A stretch of DNA of 64,000 bases, taken from positions 25,259,179 through 25,323,178 of the forward strand of contig JAKTNV010000004.1 of NCBI GenBank assembly GCA_022747635.1. The letters run 5' to 3'. How positions within the stretch are numbered: position 1 is the first letter of the stretch; each line of letters opens with the position of its first letter. Made by a program: the position numbers and the translations under genes. Below are positions 37,310-49,365 of the stretch, one piece after another. The notes under the pieces were generated by a model. It was not told the origin of the DNA. It was given only the letters and a program-made list of their open reading frames with translations, and ran no database searches. This DNA is from Hetaerina americana (lineage: Eukaryota; Arthropoda; Insecta; Odonata; Calopterygidae).

Positions 37310-39040
37310 CCCAATATTGGTTGCAGTTGGCTAATCTTGAGTCACTTATAGTTGATTTTTACTCTGGAAAGTTCACTTGTTAGACAGGTGGGTGATATAA
37401 AAGTTGGTGAGATTTTTAGTAGTTAAAAGAGATATTAGGTTCTTTGGGAAAAATATTTTTTGACTATCGGTAAGTGCAATTAAAACTTCGTCGATTATTT
37501 GAAAGGAATTTTTAGGTATTTATTGTTACCACTATAAATGCAATTTTGAGTGCCCGGAGCCACTATTTTTTCGCTTGTCGATCCTGAATACGGTCCAGGA
37601 GGAGGAACTAAAATAGATTTATCGAGGTATTTTCTAAAAGTAGTTATTTGCATGCAAGTAAAAAAATGCTCTTATTTGTGTATGCATCATGTTGACCACC
37701 TGCATCACTAAATATTAAAAGCGTTTATCATGAGCGAATTATGCCCGTTGTCTTAAAATTATTTCAGGAAAGATTCAGTTCACAGGGTTTTCTTCGTGAT
37801 ATTGAAAGTTTTAAAGAGTAATCATACAGTTATCTGTGTGAAAATGCGATTTAATTAAAATGAGATTCTGGCTTTTAATTAGGATTATTTGATTGAATGG
37901 AATGAATTAGTGACGATATCTTCAATTTACACCGTAGGTCCTGGAAGACAAATTTCGAGGTGTTGGGTTTGTAAAGCCACTATTATTATTCAATTTACAT
38001 ATCAAAGAACTGTAAACATTCGATTGTTCCCTAAACATTCACAGTTCTATTCTACTATTGCGTGTAGCCCCGCGGCGTAATAGCGTAATTAATACCGGTC
38101 TGAACTTGCGATCAAAGGAGGGGAATTCCTTTGAAATTAAATATCTTCGGACGATCCTCAAATTGAACCAGTACAACTTTAAATGCGGCACTACTTAATG
38201 AAGCCACATTTTCTGCTTTGACACCGTTTAATCGAATAATATGAGTGAGAGAAAATATTGCCGAAGTCTTTTTGATTTACAATTTACCATCTTTGCTAAA
38301 ACTTGAGTAATAATTTCAAGTTTACGCCTAAAAGGTGGATAAGGAAGATGCGCTCTGTTCGCGAAGGCTATTTAGCCATTTTTTCGAAAATATGAAGGGG
38401 AAGTGAAACTCGTATGTTTAAAAAAAATATTGTGACATCAATCAATCACACTGAAAAATGCATGCGGGCTCACCATTCCAAACAATGTTGTAGCTTTCTC
38501 ATTAATCGGGGACACGAATGCCCATTATGAAATCGGTGGATTCCTCTTTTTCTCGCGTTGAAAAACATGCAAGTATAATGACCAATTTGGGTACAGGCAT
38601 CGTAGCGAGAAGTGATTAAAGAATACCTTAACGCACAAATTGTCTGTGTGAGGGAAATGAGGATTATCGCTTTTTATGTGTGACTATTGTGCATTGGGCA
38701 AGACTTGTCAATAGTAATTTTTGCAGATTGAATGAAATGGTCGTGGAATTCTGAATAGTAGTCTTTCAACTGGGCCCATAAATACGTATGCCAAGTATGT
38801 AGGATTTGATGGCGAAATTTATTTCACGTGTGTACTTCGTGTAAAATCTTTTAGTGTGTACGGATTAGACCCTATCTATTATGCTGTAGTCGGAAGGTTT
38901 TTATAGATAACTTAAGTATTTGAATTTTCCTTGAGAAGCTAAACCATGGCTGTCTTTAATTTTTCGGAATTGCCGGTATTTTTTTTGCACAGAAGAATTG
39001 TCGCTGCCCAAATTATTAGTTTGCCGCATTGGAAAACTAG
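37310..39040. other. No gene recognised
   Basis: AT-rich; short frames only. Nothing supported. Confidence 0.45.
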
Positions 39041-39367
39041 GTGAGCATTGCAAATTATCCAGGGAAATATTATCGTATGATTTATAAGGTGTTTCAAAAT
39101 CGCTCTTTGTGGTTGATGTCCTATTACAGAAATAACAGGAAGTTTTTCTGGGCTGTTAGAGATGTTAGGGAGGAAGTCTTTCATGAAAAGAGCCTGTCAG
39201 AAGACACTCCAGACGTGTACGTCGACAGCTATGGGCGCACTCCAGTAACGTACCTTTCTGGTGTACTAGGGAGGTGCGCCGCTGGAGATTCCATCCTGTA
39301 CTCCGAACGCAAAAAGCCCTTGAATTTGATTTTGACGCCGAGAATATTGTTACCCCGTGCTATATAG
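39041..39367 (+). other. Unrecognised 108-codon open frame
   Basis: Moderate GC from about 39160 to 39350. The plus frame there (VFHEKSLSEDTPDVYVDSYG...) and the antisense frame are both open, so coding strand is uncertain. No family, no good splice sites. It may be part of an interspersed repeat. Confidence 0.2.
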
Positions 39368-39637
39368 TTGGATAAAATTAGATCATCATCGTAAGTTATC
39401 AATATTAGTATCAATTTATACTAGCTTTCCCAAGCCGTTCACTGCAACTGCGAGTATCTTCATTCAGTGTAGATTCTCGCTGTGACGTCTTCCATCACCT
39501 GCATATCGCAATTATTCCTTGGGCTTCCCTTGTAGTTTTGCCTCCCTGTGGCTTTTTCATGACGACAATCAGTAGACTATTCAAACAAGCAAATCAGCCA
39601 TTACTCAATGCTCGAATTATTTCTTTAATTAGTCATT

Positions 39638-39861
39638 TGGTCTATTCATAAAAAGAGACGTTTCAGGCGTGATATGGTGGAATATCATGATTAATTAAAA
39701 ATAGCAATTTTCCACAAAAATAAAATTTAATGCGACCGGTTTCAATGTTACTACATCATCATCACCTGATGGACCTGATGATGATGTAGTAACATTGAAA
39801 CCGGTCGCATTAAATTTTATTTTTGTGGAAAATTGCTATTTTTAATTAATGGTCTATTCAT
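39638..39861. repeat. Foldback element with 75-bp perfect arms
   Basis: Arms 39690-39764 and 39776-39850 are exact reverse complements around an 11-base loop (39765-39775). A 12-bp direct repeat, TGGTCTATTCAT, lies at 39638-39649 and 39850-39861 and looks like a target duplication, so the inserted unit would be about 39650-39849, including 40 bp left of the left arm. No open frame. The right arm contains CTGATGA (39775-39781) and GAAAC (39797-39801) followed by CGGTC, in the order of a hammerhead ribozyme core. Confidence 0.85.
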
Positions 39862-39869
39862 GTTGTTAT

Positions 39870-40685
39870 CTTTCAGTAGCTTCACTTTGCCATCGCTTCC
39901 AATTCTTTCTTTCCTGGTGCTATTGCTATAGTGTTCCCTACGTACAATGTAAGGTTTTTATGAACCATTGATGCCCAGACAAGGGTTAATTTCCGTATGT
40001 ATATTTTTTCTCCCGTAGAGATCACAAATTGTTTGAGCTCTTATGTTTACTTTTATTCCTTCTCAAGCCTTCAATCGGTCTTCCTTTGCTTAGGAGCACA
40101 ATTTGTCCACTTTTTCGTGTAGTCAAGTTTTATCTGAATTTGCCTAGTGGATACAGGTCATTAAATCGTTATTCATTTTCTTCGCAAATATAAGTACGGG
40201 AGAAAAAAATAACTTCATGTTCCTCTCATTCTAGCGTACGTGCAAATTGTTCTTCATTTGTTAATATTCCCCGCTCCTCTCCATTTTTCGGTGGATTATC
40301 TTGTCATTAGCTCCGGCTTAGTATTTTTCCTCATTTATCACTTCCGTTGGTGTTTCTTCTATTCCTCTTGTCTTTTTTGACTGCCATACTAAAATGTCGT
40401 ATTTGCCCGATTTAAAGGGTTCTTCTTTCTCATCATTCACAGCCATGGCAAGGTTGTGTTCACGAGTAGCCCCCGGAAACGATAATGAAAATATACATTC
40501 CTCCCCCCAATCTCTGATTAATGTCCTTATTTTCACGCGTACAGTTCTCCACCGCAACAAAACACAATGCTAATCACCATAGGTTTACGTCAGAATCTAG
40601 ATCGTGCCATCCAGTTCTGTTTTGAACCAATATAAATTCATTACTCAGTGCAGTGAAGATAACACATTAGCAAGAAATGCAAAAC
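39870..40685. other. No gene recognised
   Basis: A minus-strand frame at 40318-40560 is unrecognised. Nothing else. Confidence 0.4.
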
Positions 40686-40689
40686 ATAA

Positions 40690-41720
40690 GACGACCTTGT
40701 TTGCTTCGTGGAATTTGAGAAAGTGTCCGGCAAAGCTGGGTGGACAAAGTTAATGAAAGTATCTCAGAACATCAGAGAGTATAATGTGAAGGGATCGGTG
40801 TCACATTCACAAATTCTGCTTGAGTATGACAGCTCAAGAAATACTAAATGATAGAATTTTCGAAATTGACCGTGTTGGACTGAGTATGAGGATGTATTTG
40901 TTCATTATCGACCTCTGTTTTGCTTTTTAAGTGGAGGAAATGATTGGCGAGTCTTGGGAAGTCTAATAGCTAGTGGTGTCTGAAGACAGAATCTTTGTAG
41001 AAAGTATAATCACCTGAAAACTTAAGTGTATGGTTACAGTCGTCGTTTAGAGTATTGCAGAATCATTTGAGGTGCATGGAATTAAGATGAATAATAAGAA
41101 ACCGAAGTAATGACACACCTAAAGAATGGGAAGACGAAAGTTAACATTGAAGTGTTGTGGCGTAAATTGCGACATAGGGAACAGTACACGTTTTTGGGCA
41201 GTTGTTTGGAGCAGTGTGTGTAGTGATCTCTCTATTAGAGAAATATTTGTGCGAACAAAGGAAGTATTTGCAAAATGTGGGAAAGTGTAAAATAAAACGC
41301 AGGTAAAATTTGAAGAAGAGATTAAGGTTTTGATATCGAGTTGCGTTGACATTCTCCGAAACTAAGGTTTTTAACGAAGAAGAATTAAAGATATTGGAAA
41401 TGTCTTAGATGTGCGGGTGGAACATAACGTGACGAATAATTTGAACCCAGAGGAAGGCAAACTAAGAAGACTTACCCTTATACTTTACGGGAGAAAATTT
41501 TTGCGAAAATTCTTGGTAATTTCGGAGGCAGATGGAGCGGTTAGTGAGAGGTAATGGTTAGCTGAAGCCTGTTCGAAAATAGGGATTGAGGCGTCCATTG
41601 ATGAAAGAAAAGAAGTCATTGAAGGCATTTTGGATGGTATAAAGTTTGAAGTACTGAAATATGAAATATTTAATAAAAAATGTTCTTTAGGCTTTGCTTC
41701 AGTGCTTTTGAAGCCCATTG
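40690..41720 (+). pseudogene. LINE reverse transcriptase remnant, decayed
   Basis: Purine-rich plus strand. EFEKVSGKAGWTKLMKV (about 40707-40757) resembles motif A and what follows (DFEKAFDRVDWxKLMKV) with the catalytic Asp lost. Downstream, QYTFLGSCLEQ (41179-41214) followed by REIFVRTKEVF resembles the YLGSxLEEDG ... RIxxAKxAF block. Stops abound. Family not resolved; apparently different from the other LINEs here. Confidence 0.4.
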
Positions 41721-41724
41721 CAAT

Positions 41725-44700
41725 CTGAAATATTTTTCAGGGGCCGTCCAAAACCTAGCTATGATTGATCATTTATCCGTATTAATTACGTATGTAATTG
41801 TATAATTGACTGTGCTTCAGTATCCATTCCCAACATACATGTTATGATGTGGAGGTGCGTATTGGAAAGAAGTTCGTGAAGTATGCGTTTATAACTCTGT
41901 CTACTCAAAAGAGAAATACTCTTATATCTAACTTAGATACCGTTGTTCATATACCTGTGGTTTAGAGAATTCCAGTGTTTAGCAGTCAGGGGAGTAAGTC
42001 ATGAAAACCCATGAAAATTTTCCTCAACCGTAATTACGTGTGACAAAAAGAGCCCTAAAGAAAATTAAAACTTGCTGAGAAATGATGACAGTGTGACCTA
42101 CTATGAAAAAGTATCGGCATGGTAATGTACATTAAAAAAAAAAAAACTTAGCGTTTATGCATTCTGCATATCTGGCTCCACATCACTTTCCCCTTTGTCA
42201 TTAAACGGCCTTCGTTTGAATTATTGACTCTAATCCCTTTTCTTAGCTTCACTCAAGAAAGAAGTCTCAGCTGGGGCTAACCTATCAGTGAGCATTGCAA
42301 CACCGTCTAAATGATGGTCTTTAGTCTTTTTGTTATCCGGAAGAGGAGAGACTGGGACATCTCCCTATTTACAGTGATGCAACTCTGGGTACACAAGACT
42401 TATATTTATAAAACGTGTTAGTGGAACGCTTTGCGCTTACGGTGTCACCGGCGTATGCCGTGGAAGCGTTGAGGGCCTACCCACGTTCGCATGTCAGTTA
42501 TGTTTGTATTGAAGTTCGTATCACATTGATGGTTGCGCTAAAAGGGAAAGTTAAAGTTAAATTGCAGTATTGAACTCTCTACAATCGATATGCCATCCGG
42601 TGTTCAAGTTACTAGGCAACAACAAGTATAAATCACTTATGCTTCTAAAGAGATAATTTATTCGTAACACTTTATAAAGTCCTCATAATCCCTCTTTATG
42701 ATTCAATATCAGTGCATAGATTTTAGTTACACTTCAGTCGTCCCTTAGGAATCCCTAGAGAACCAAACTTTTCTTTGGGAGGAATCTCTGAATTGATGAC
42801 CATTAGGATCATTTTAGTGTAGATGTCCCTGGTACGTTGCCAACCGTTGGTTGCGTGATCTTGTCAAGGGTTCTACACAGGGATCTTGCCAACTTCGAGT
42901 TTAATTTTTGCGTAATATATTTTATGTCGAATACGGTACGTAGTATTCCCGGAAAAATGTCTACAATTTCACGAGGAGATGTAAATCTTTTAATATCTGA
43001 GTTATGAGCTTCGTCTTCCAGAAATATTATTTTTTAATGAATTAGCATTGCGCGATTTTCTGTTGCAATTTCTGGGAGAATTCATATTAGATTTCTATTT
43101 GAATTTTTCCAGGGTACGTACGCGATTTTATGCGGTATTCTATTTCGGAGCGCGGTCCTCCAATCGCAGGGCCGCGTTTGAAATGGTCTGGTTGAGCCCC
43201 CGAGTAAACACTGCCGAGAAGTGGTAACGCATGGTCGGATACCTTTCTGGACGGAATTTCGAGCTTTGAGCACCTAGGGAATGAATTTTCTTGGAAATTT
43301 TTCTGTACAACATACGTATTTCGACCTAACGAAACTCACTAAACGATACCGAACCGAACTAAATTAAACGATAAATGAATTTTCATTCAAAGCTCCCCTT
43401 ACGAGAAGTGGTGGAATCCGTGACTTTAGCAGGAATCTACGTTATGCATTTGATTTTGTACCTCCTTTACCTCTTATCCTTAGGGGCACTTTCGAGACGC
43501 CCTTTATTTCTTTCTTCGAATAACGGTTGCATTCCCTAGCTCTACCGCGTATCTCTAGATCGGCTCGAGTTCATTTGGTGCCGGTGTCCGGAAAATGAGC
43601 GAAAGGGAGGTGTAATTGCACTTCAGCTTACCCACTACTGCTATGCCACTGTGTATAATGGCGCAATGCTGATTTTTTCCATCTTCAAGCCCAGGAGTTG
43701 CGTACTATTTGTCTCCGCAAAAATACATTATCAATTACGGAAAATGTTAAATGACGAGGATATTCGTATTTAAGTACTCATCCACCTACCTAATTTCATA
43801 GACCTCACCTTGGCTTATTTATTTTCCTTGCAATCTTTGGCGTAGCTATTGAGTAGTTACGAGAAACCGGCTTCCACTCGACTGTCATCGACTGGTGTTG
43901 ATTCATCGTCCGACTAAAAATACCTCTGTAAAAGGCATGAATTTTTTCCGATAAATCTCCCAGCAGTATTGCGCAGTTTTGGTGACGGACAACAGCACCT
44001 TACGTAATTTATATGCCTGTATTAATGTTGTGCCTGAATCCTCTCCATTGTGTGTCTTTATCCGTCAATTACTTGTCTCTGCTATTCACGGTCTCGTGTC
44101 ATGCTGGACTACGGTAATTCTCGTCGCAAAATTCCTCACGCAAAGTCATGAAGGACGGACCTTGTGTAATCAGATTGCAAGTGTTCACGGAGGGAGGGTA
44201 TCTTTATGCTTACTGTCGATGACAACTAAAACGGAAGCTTAGTCATACACCTCGGAGTTATCGAATATAAAAACCTTTATATGAAAACGAAAATTTATCG
44301 TTCGTTCTATATCCTTGTTAAGTTGAAATGATTGCAATAGACAATTCATGAAAAGAAATCACGAGGATGCGCATTAAGTGCTAGCAAGGATGAGATTTCT
44401 TGGAAAATAAATTCGAAATGACAATGATATGTTGGTATTTTTAGGAATAATCTGAATTAGTTGTCGAAAAAAGTATTTGCACACTATTTAATGATATTTT
44501 TCTGTAAGTAAAGATACATAAAATTCTAAAAAAGTATTGGGAAATTGATTATTATTTTCCAATTTCTGTTTACTCCTAGGTAGCTCCGTAACTATTTACT
44601 GGAACTGCTCCATTATGAACACCAGTGTCACGTTCAGAGTGCTATAAACATGGTTTCAGTGGCCATAATATAACAGGAATTTATTTGTGTTACTAATGGA

Positions 44701-45060
44701 AAATGAATTCAATATCTTTCCGAGAGGCTGCATGCTTTCATTTTTTGAATGATCCTCGTACATTAGACATGCTTCAATAGAGTCAGGCTCTTTTATGAAG
44801 AAATATCCGAAAAAATATTATATTCACGGAAAGAAGTATACCTCCTGCAGTAAGTCAGCTCAGGAGCTGGACTGTCATAAAAATATTGTACAAATATTGC
44901 AGTATATTGAAAGTTAATTTTTTGTTTATTGTCCTTTCTTTTGAATAAAAATATGAAAATGGTCAAAAAGGTAAGCGCATTGAATATTTGTTCAAATCAG
45001 TTTCGCACAAAACTTAGCAATCGTGTAAGGTTGCTCGATTGTCGATTCCATTTTTATCAT
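41725..45060. other. No gene recognised
   Basis: Long AT-rich stretch. 43100-43260 is more GC-rich without a clear feature; a frame at 43979-44242 is unrecognised. Confidence 0.4.
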
Positions 45061-45253
45061 GACACGGCCGGCGCGCAGAGGTTTATAATAACTGACGTCC
45101 TGCCTCTTCCACTGTTTGGAGAGTATTGAGACCGGCTTCCCGGTAAAGCTTAGCGCCGCCCCCTCCCACCTACTCCAAGTGGTTCGTTCCCACTCCCAAC
45201 CAAAAGGAGCGGAGCGGGAAATTCATTTGCATTACTTGCGGAACTCACTCACT

Positions 45254-45262
45254 CTGTGTGTG

Positions 45263-45346
<84 letters not shown>
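45254..45346. repeat. (TG)n-(TA)n microsatellite inside the CpG-rich island
   Basis: Short TG run, then about 75 bp of TA, then ACACACC. It separates the two GC-rich blocks. Confidence 0.95.
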
Positions 45347-45609
45347 CTCATGTTTGAATATGTTGCTATGTTTCACTAAAACCTTGTTCTTTGCAGCGGG
45401 CACATCCGTTCGGGACCAACGGCTTTGCCTCAGGTTCCCGGCCGATCGGAGAGCGTGTACATGACACGCAGCGGCTCGGCCTTATCCGCTAACGGGCGAT
45501 CCTTTACCTTCTCCCAGTCGATTCGAGTGGACCCCCGCCTCTCTCATCGTCGGAATAAACACAACAAACACCCATCCGCCAGCCATCCCTTCCCCATCGT
45601 CTCCACGGG

Positions 45610-45631
45610 ATGGGAAACTCCTACGATTCCG
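45610..45631 (+). CDS. Possible first coding exon (MGNSYDS...)
   Basis: ATG in good context (GGGATGG) opens seven codons, MGNSYDS, and ends after one base of the next codon at a consensus donor, CCG|GTGAGTAC (45632). The MGNS start resembles N-myristoylation sites, but residue 6 is Asp where Ser or Thr is preferred. The next exon was not found in the window. A longer overlapping frame (45425-45655) reads through the donor and is probably 5' UTR. Too short to identify. Confidence 0.3.
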
Positions 45632-45869
45632 GTGAGTACAGTGTCCATCCTTTAGGATAAGACAACCCCTCTCTTCACCAAGATTGCAGACAGTAACAGA
45701 TCTCTCTAGTTACTCTGCCTGCAGACTTGCCGAATGTAATGATAATCATCAAGGGATATCTTTCCATTCATTGGACGATGTGTGTTTCCTTTTTTCAACT
45801 TTGATTGCTAAACATAAAGAAAAATACTGTCCAATATTTTAGTTTGTAAATCTTAACGAAATAAGTCGG

Positions 45870-46340
45870 TTATCGAGGCCGTCCACTAACCAACGGGGAA
45901 AATGAGAAATCAGAGCCAAGGACTTGATCGGCCTAAAGACCCAAGGCATTTACTATGTCCCGTGTGCATGCGGAGACGTCTACATATGAGAGTTGGAGCG
46001 GACCATTGAGACTAAGTTGAAGAAACACCAACGACACCTACGGCTTAGGCAGTTGGAGCAATCAGCCGTCGCTGAACACTTCGTTTGGATGGACCACTCC
46101 ATTAACTTCAATGGGATTAGGTTACTTTGCCCGCTCCGGTGGTTACTAGGACCTGTATCATTAAAGAGGGCATTGAAAAAATAATGGCAAGTCCTAAATT
46201 CAATAGAGATTCCGGCTCTTCCCATAGCAACGCTTGGAGACCGGTGCTGAAGAAGTTTAGAGGAGGAAGAACTAAATGGCACCATGGCGACCAATCTGGA
46301 GGCTCCTCCACCACGGACCAATCAAGAGTCAGCTGACCCG
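45870..46340 (+). pseudogene. Penelope-like element, GIY-YIG endonuclease fragment
   Basis: Reads AKDLIGLKTQGIYYVPCACGDVYI, a TGA, then ELERTIETKLKKHQRH, QSAVAEHF and DHSINFN. After a frameshift near 46130 comes RTCIIKEGIEKIMASPKFNRD followed by NAWRPVLK. Order and motifs are those of the C-terminal GIY-YIG endonuclease of Penelope-like retroelements (GIYxIPCxCGxVYIGxTGRxxxTRLKEH, SAVAEH, REAIEI, NRDxG). The TGA falls exactly on the YIG glycine (GGA to TGA). The reverse transcriptase is absent, so this is a 5'-truncated dead copy. Confidence 0.78.
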
Positions 46341-46565
46341 TTTGCTAGTGTGTATAAGACAACCAAAATGCAGAGTTGGCACTCATCTGCTCTGAGGACG
46401 ATGCACGGCTCGATCATCGAAACTTCGGCCAACATGGAACCCGTGACCCGGTGGAACACCAGAGAAAACTTCATCAGCAGATGCGCTGAGAAAGCACCAA
46501 ATCATACCTATCGAAAAGATGTTCTGTTGTGTAGGTAAAGGCGTCAATTGAAAGTTCCGGTGTTA
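46341..46565 (+). repeat. Penelope-like element 3' tail
   Basis: Non-coding sequence after the endonuclease fragment, GC-richer than its flank, taken as the element's 3' end. It contains a hairpin with hammerhead-like core (next entry). The end point is approximate. Confidence 0.5.
46392..46430 (+). ncRNA. Hammerhead-ribozyme-like motif in the Penelope tail
   Basis: CTGAGGA (46392-46398), one extra base, stem GATG/CATC (46400-46403 with 46415-46418), then GAAAC (46419-46423), then TTCGGCC. CTGANGA, stem II, GAAA is the hammerhead core order, and Penelope-like elements are known to carry hammerhead motifs. Against function: the extra base after the first core strand, GCC where the cleavage triplet would be GUC, and no clear stem I. 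Likely a degenerate relic. Confidence 0.3.
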
Positions 46566-46569
46566 AATT

Positions 46570-47640
46570 TGAAGGAGACATGCTTCGATACAAGGTGGCA
46601 TATCCAGAGCACATCTGAGTAGGTTGGGGGGGGGGCGTTTTCCTTGAACTTGGAAAAAGGGTTGCAAAATAGGGAAGCTAATCATCTTTCCCGACGATAA
46701 ACATCCATATTTGTTTGAAACTATACAGATTCAGGAAAACAGCATAAATCGAATTATCGGCTCTTCACCTGATGTACTACTTCATTATTTCTACTCGTAG
46801 GAGGTTTTTGGAGGAGTCTTTGACTCCTAGTGTGTGAGCATTCCGAGGAAAAATATAATGGTCAGGGGGAGTTTATATTGCTTAATTGCTGCAGCCCAGG
46901 GACCCGTTTCAATGTTACAGTGTCTCGGCAACTTTTCCATAAGGCGTTTCTGACCAATATCCTTAAATACTTATTGTTGAATAGCTATGGAGATTATTTA
47001 GGGAGATATTGGAACGTGGGTCGAACTCCATTTAGATTACATTATCACTTCTCAATTCTGCTCCTTTTCTTAAGAAACACGAATGCATCATTTGCGTAGC
47101 TTTACTATTTTATTCCTTCTATCTTCAGTATAAGGTTATAAACAGATTGTAAAAGTTCCTGACTTTGCCAAAAAGTAACTTTTTAGTATTAATAATGTAG
47201 CAGCCTAATGTCAACGAATTTGCTTTATGAGTATTAGTAGTTGTGGTAGCTTTTGGGGGTGGAGAGGTTTCCGAAATGATGATTAGTGATTCCACTGAAA
47301 GGGGACTAAAATTGGGATATAATTAAGAATAATCGTAAATTTTCTTTTGACGCATGTAGTAGATTTCGTGTCAGTGTTCTGATTTCCGTCACTTAAATGA
47401 GAATTCACAAGTCGTATTCATCATGTGTGTAATTGTACTTACGATGTGTACTTTAAATTTAAAACGAAGTTCATGAAGAATAAGTGGCGAGTTTTAATTG
47501 GAGTAAACCAAACAAGAAATGCCATTTTAACAATGGTTGACGATGAAATTGGGATTGGGGCGGAAGTATAATCGTCCCAGTGTGACATTTAAAATCACCC
47601 TAGCTCAAAAATACGCATCGCACGTATATCTCTAGGTACG
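46570..47640. other. No gene recognised
   Basis: A frame at 46830-47099 is unrecognised. Otherwise nothing. Confidence 0.4.
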
Positions 47641-47960
47641 AATTATCGTCAAGTTGCGAAGATGCCTAAATGGTCTCTTGGGACGGCCCCCAACGGTATT
47701 TCCCTCTTGTCAACTTCCCTTGATTACGAAAGCCCGCGGGTAAGGCGGGATGCCACAGCGGTTGTTGTTTCGCGTCTCGAGTTCAAGAACGTCCCGCACC
47801 CCGCGAGGCCTTACTCCCCCAATCGACTTTGACTGAGAGATGATTGAATTAGTTCTTCCCTGTTGACATCCCATCGCTCCCCCGTACGATGCAGCGCAGC
47901 GACTAGTGGAGGCGACTCTGTTCGTCGTTGCCAACCTCCAGGCGTAGAATTCCCAACGCG
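47640..47960. other. Unexplained GC- and CpG-rich island
   Basis: About 300 bp rich in CpG and GC runs (GCCCGCGGGTAAGGCGGG, CCCGCACCCCGCGAGGCC), with open frames on the minus strand at 47710-47934 and 47811-48041. It could be a conserved coding piece, a promoter, or part of a high-copy repeat. It does not match tRNA folding. Confidence 0.3.
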
Positions 47961-47964
47961 CAAA

Positions 47965-49360
47965 TCAACATATTGCCTCGTAGTATGTGCACACATCAAT
48001 CCCTCAGTACTTACACTTAATAATCCCGTTTTACCGGTCACGATTAATTTCAGTGTATTGTAGTTATATTTGGGATCTAGGGATCGTACTTTCGAAAGAA
48101 ATTCTTCTCGCGGGAGAACTCTTGTTTTACGTATTTGGATATGTATTGGCCACCACTTTGGTCACCTCACGGAGTTATTAACCTTTTTGATTCTTATATT
48201 TTTTGCGCATTTTCATTCTGTACGATATTCGTATTTGTTCATTTTAATGCCCCTGTTGAGTTTGCTTTAGTGTAAACAAGTTATAAAATGTAGGAAAGGT
48301 TGGAAATTAAAGTTAACGGATGGCGGCGCTAACCGCTCAGACGTTATATATTTTGAATGGTGTGGACAGTTTGTATTTGTATCGGTTAACACATTTGATG
48401 AAATTTGGTAGTGAACGCAATTATGACTATTCCCTCCTCAATGATCATGGCATTATTTACCTACCGACGCACAGATGGCCCAAACTTTAATTGTAGTTTA
48501 AAAGCTTGAACTTTTCCGAAGGAGGGTGGGATTGGGGTTAAAAATACTCGTGATTCTGCTGAATTCATATTGAAATTGCCCAGCTAGAAATTGTTTAGTG
48601 GTTCGTGAAAAATTAGCGTGATTAATGTACGCTTAAAGGAAGACTTAATAAAAGTTAACATTAAACATTCAACGATTTGCACTCCACACTTGAGTTGACA
48701 GCCCGTCAAAGTGTTCAATGTATGATTATTGATAGGGCGACATTTAGGGTTTTCGACGCTCTCTGAAAACTATTATACCTGATCATAAACTTGTATTGTA
48801 CCTCTATAAAGTACATGTGCCTTCTGACTTGCACTCTTTCCTCCAACTTGTTATACTTTCGGATATCCCTCGAGCTATCCAAAATGCCTGTTTTTCCTAC
48901 CTCGTTTCTGTGTAATATTCTAGTGTGGGTAAGCTTTACCCGTTCCGCATCCTCTGAAGTCGTTCTACCAATTACTCTGCCTCATTTGAATTACCATCAG
49001 TTACCTCCTCCATACCATGATCACATATATTAAGCCGTTGTCCCCATCGAGCTTATTTTCTCCATTCTCTTCAATAGTAATATCTCAAAGCATCCCATGT
49101 ATGCATGTTCATGTTTTTTCTTTGAAGACCAAGCTGGAGAATGACATTCCTGTCAACGGTATCTAATACCTCTCTATCTTCCTTCCACCACCCACACTCT
49201 GCTACTCAGTCATCCATCTCGGATCTCTTCTCTACGCTTTGCTATCCATATATTTACTTTGCAATGAATTCCGTTCCCTTTTATAAGTGCTTCTTTTGCC
49301 AGCTTGGAACAATTCTTCTACCGGTACCTCTACCAATTTCTTATTATTTTCACTAATAGA
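47965..49360. other. No gene recognised; C/T-rich stretch
   Basis: 48790-49350 is C/T-rich on the plus strand, like the minus-strand LINE at 14.6-16.1 kb, but I could not place a motif. Otherwise nothing. Confidence 0.35.
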
Positions 49361-49365
49361 ACCAC

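Larger units (their letters stand above)
45062..45631 (+). promoter_or_regulatory. CpG-rich promoter-like island, interrupted by a (TA)n tract
   Basis: Two GC/CpG-rich blocks (45062-45250 and 45395-45631) stand out from AT-rich surroundings. The first holds a CRE-like TGACGTCC (about 45096-45103), a GC-box-like CGCCCCCTCCC and an exact octamer ATTTGCAT (about 45223-45230). The second runs into a possible first exon with a strong donor. The layout suggests a promoter and 5' UTR of a plus-strand gene. No TATA/Inr/DPE set was convincing. Confidence 0.35.
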
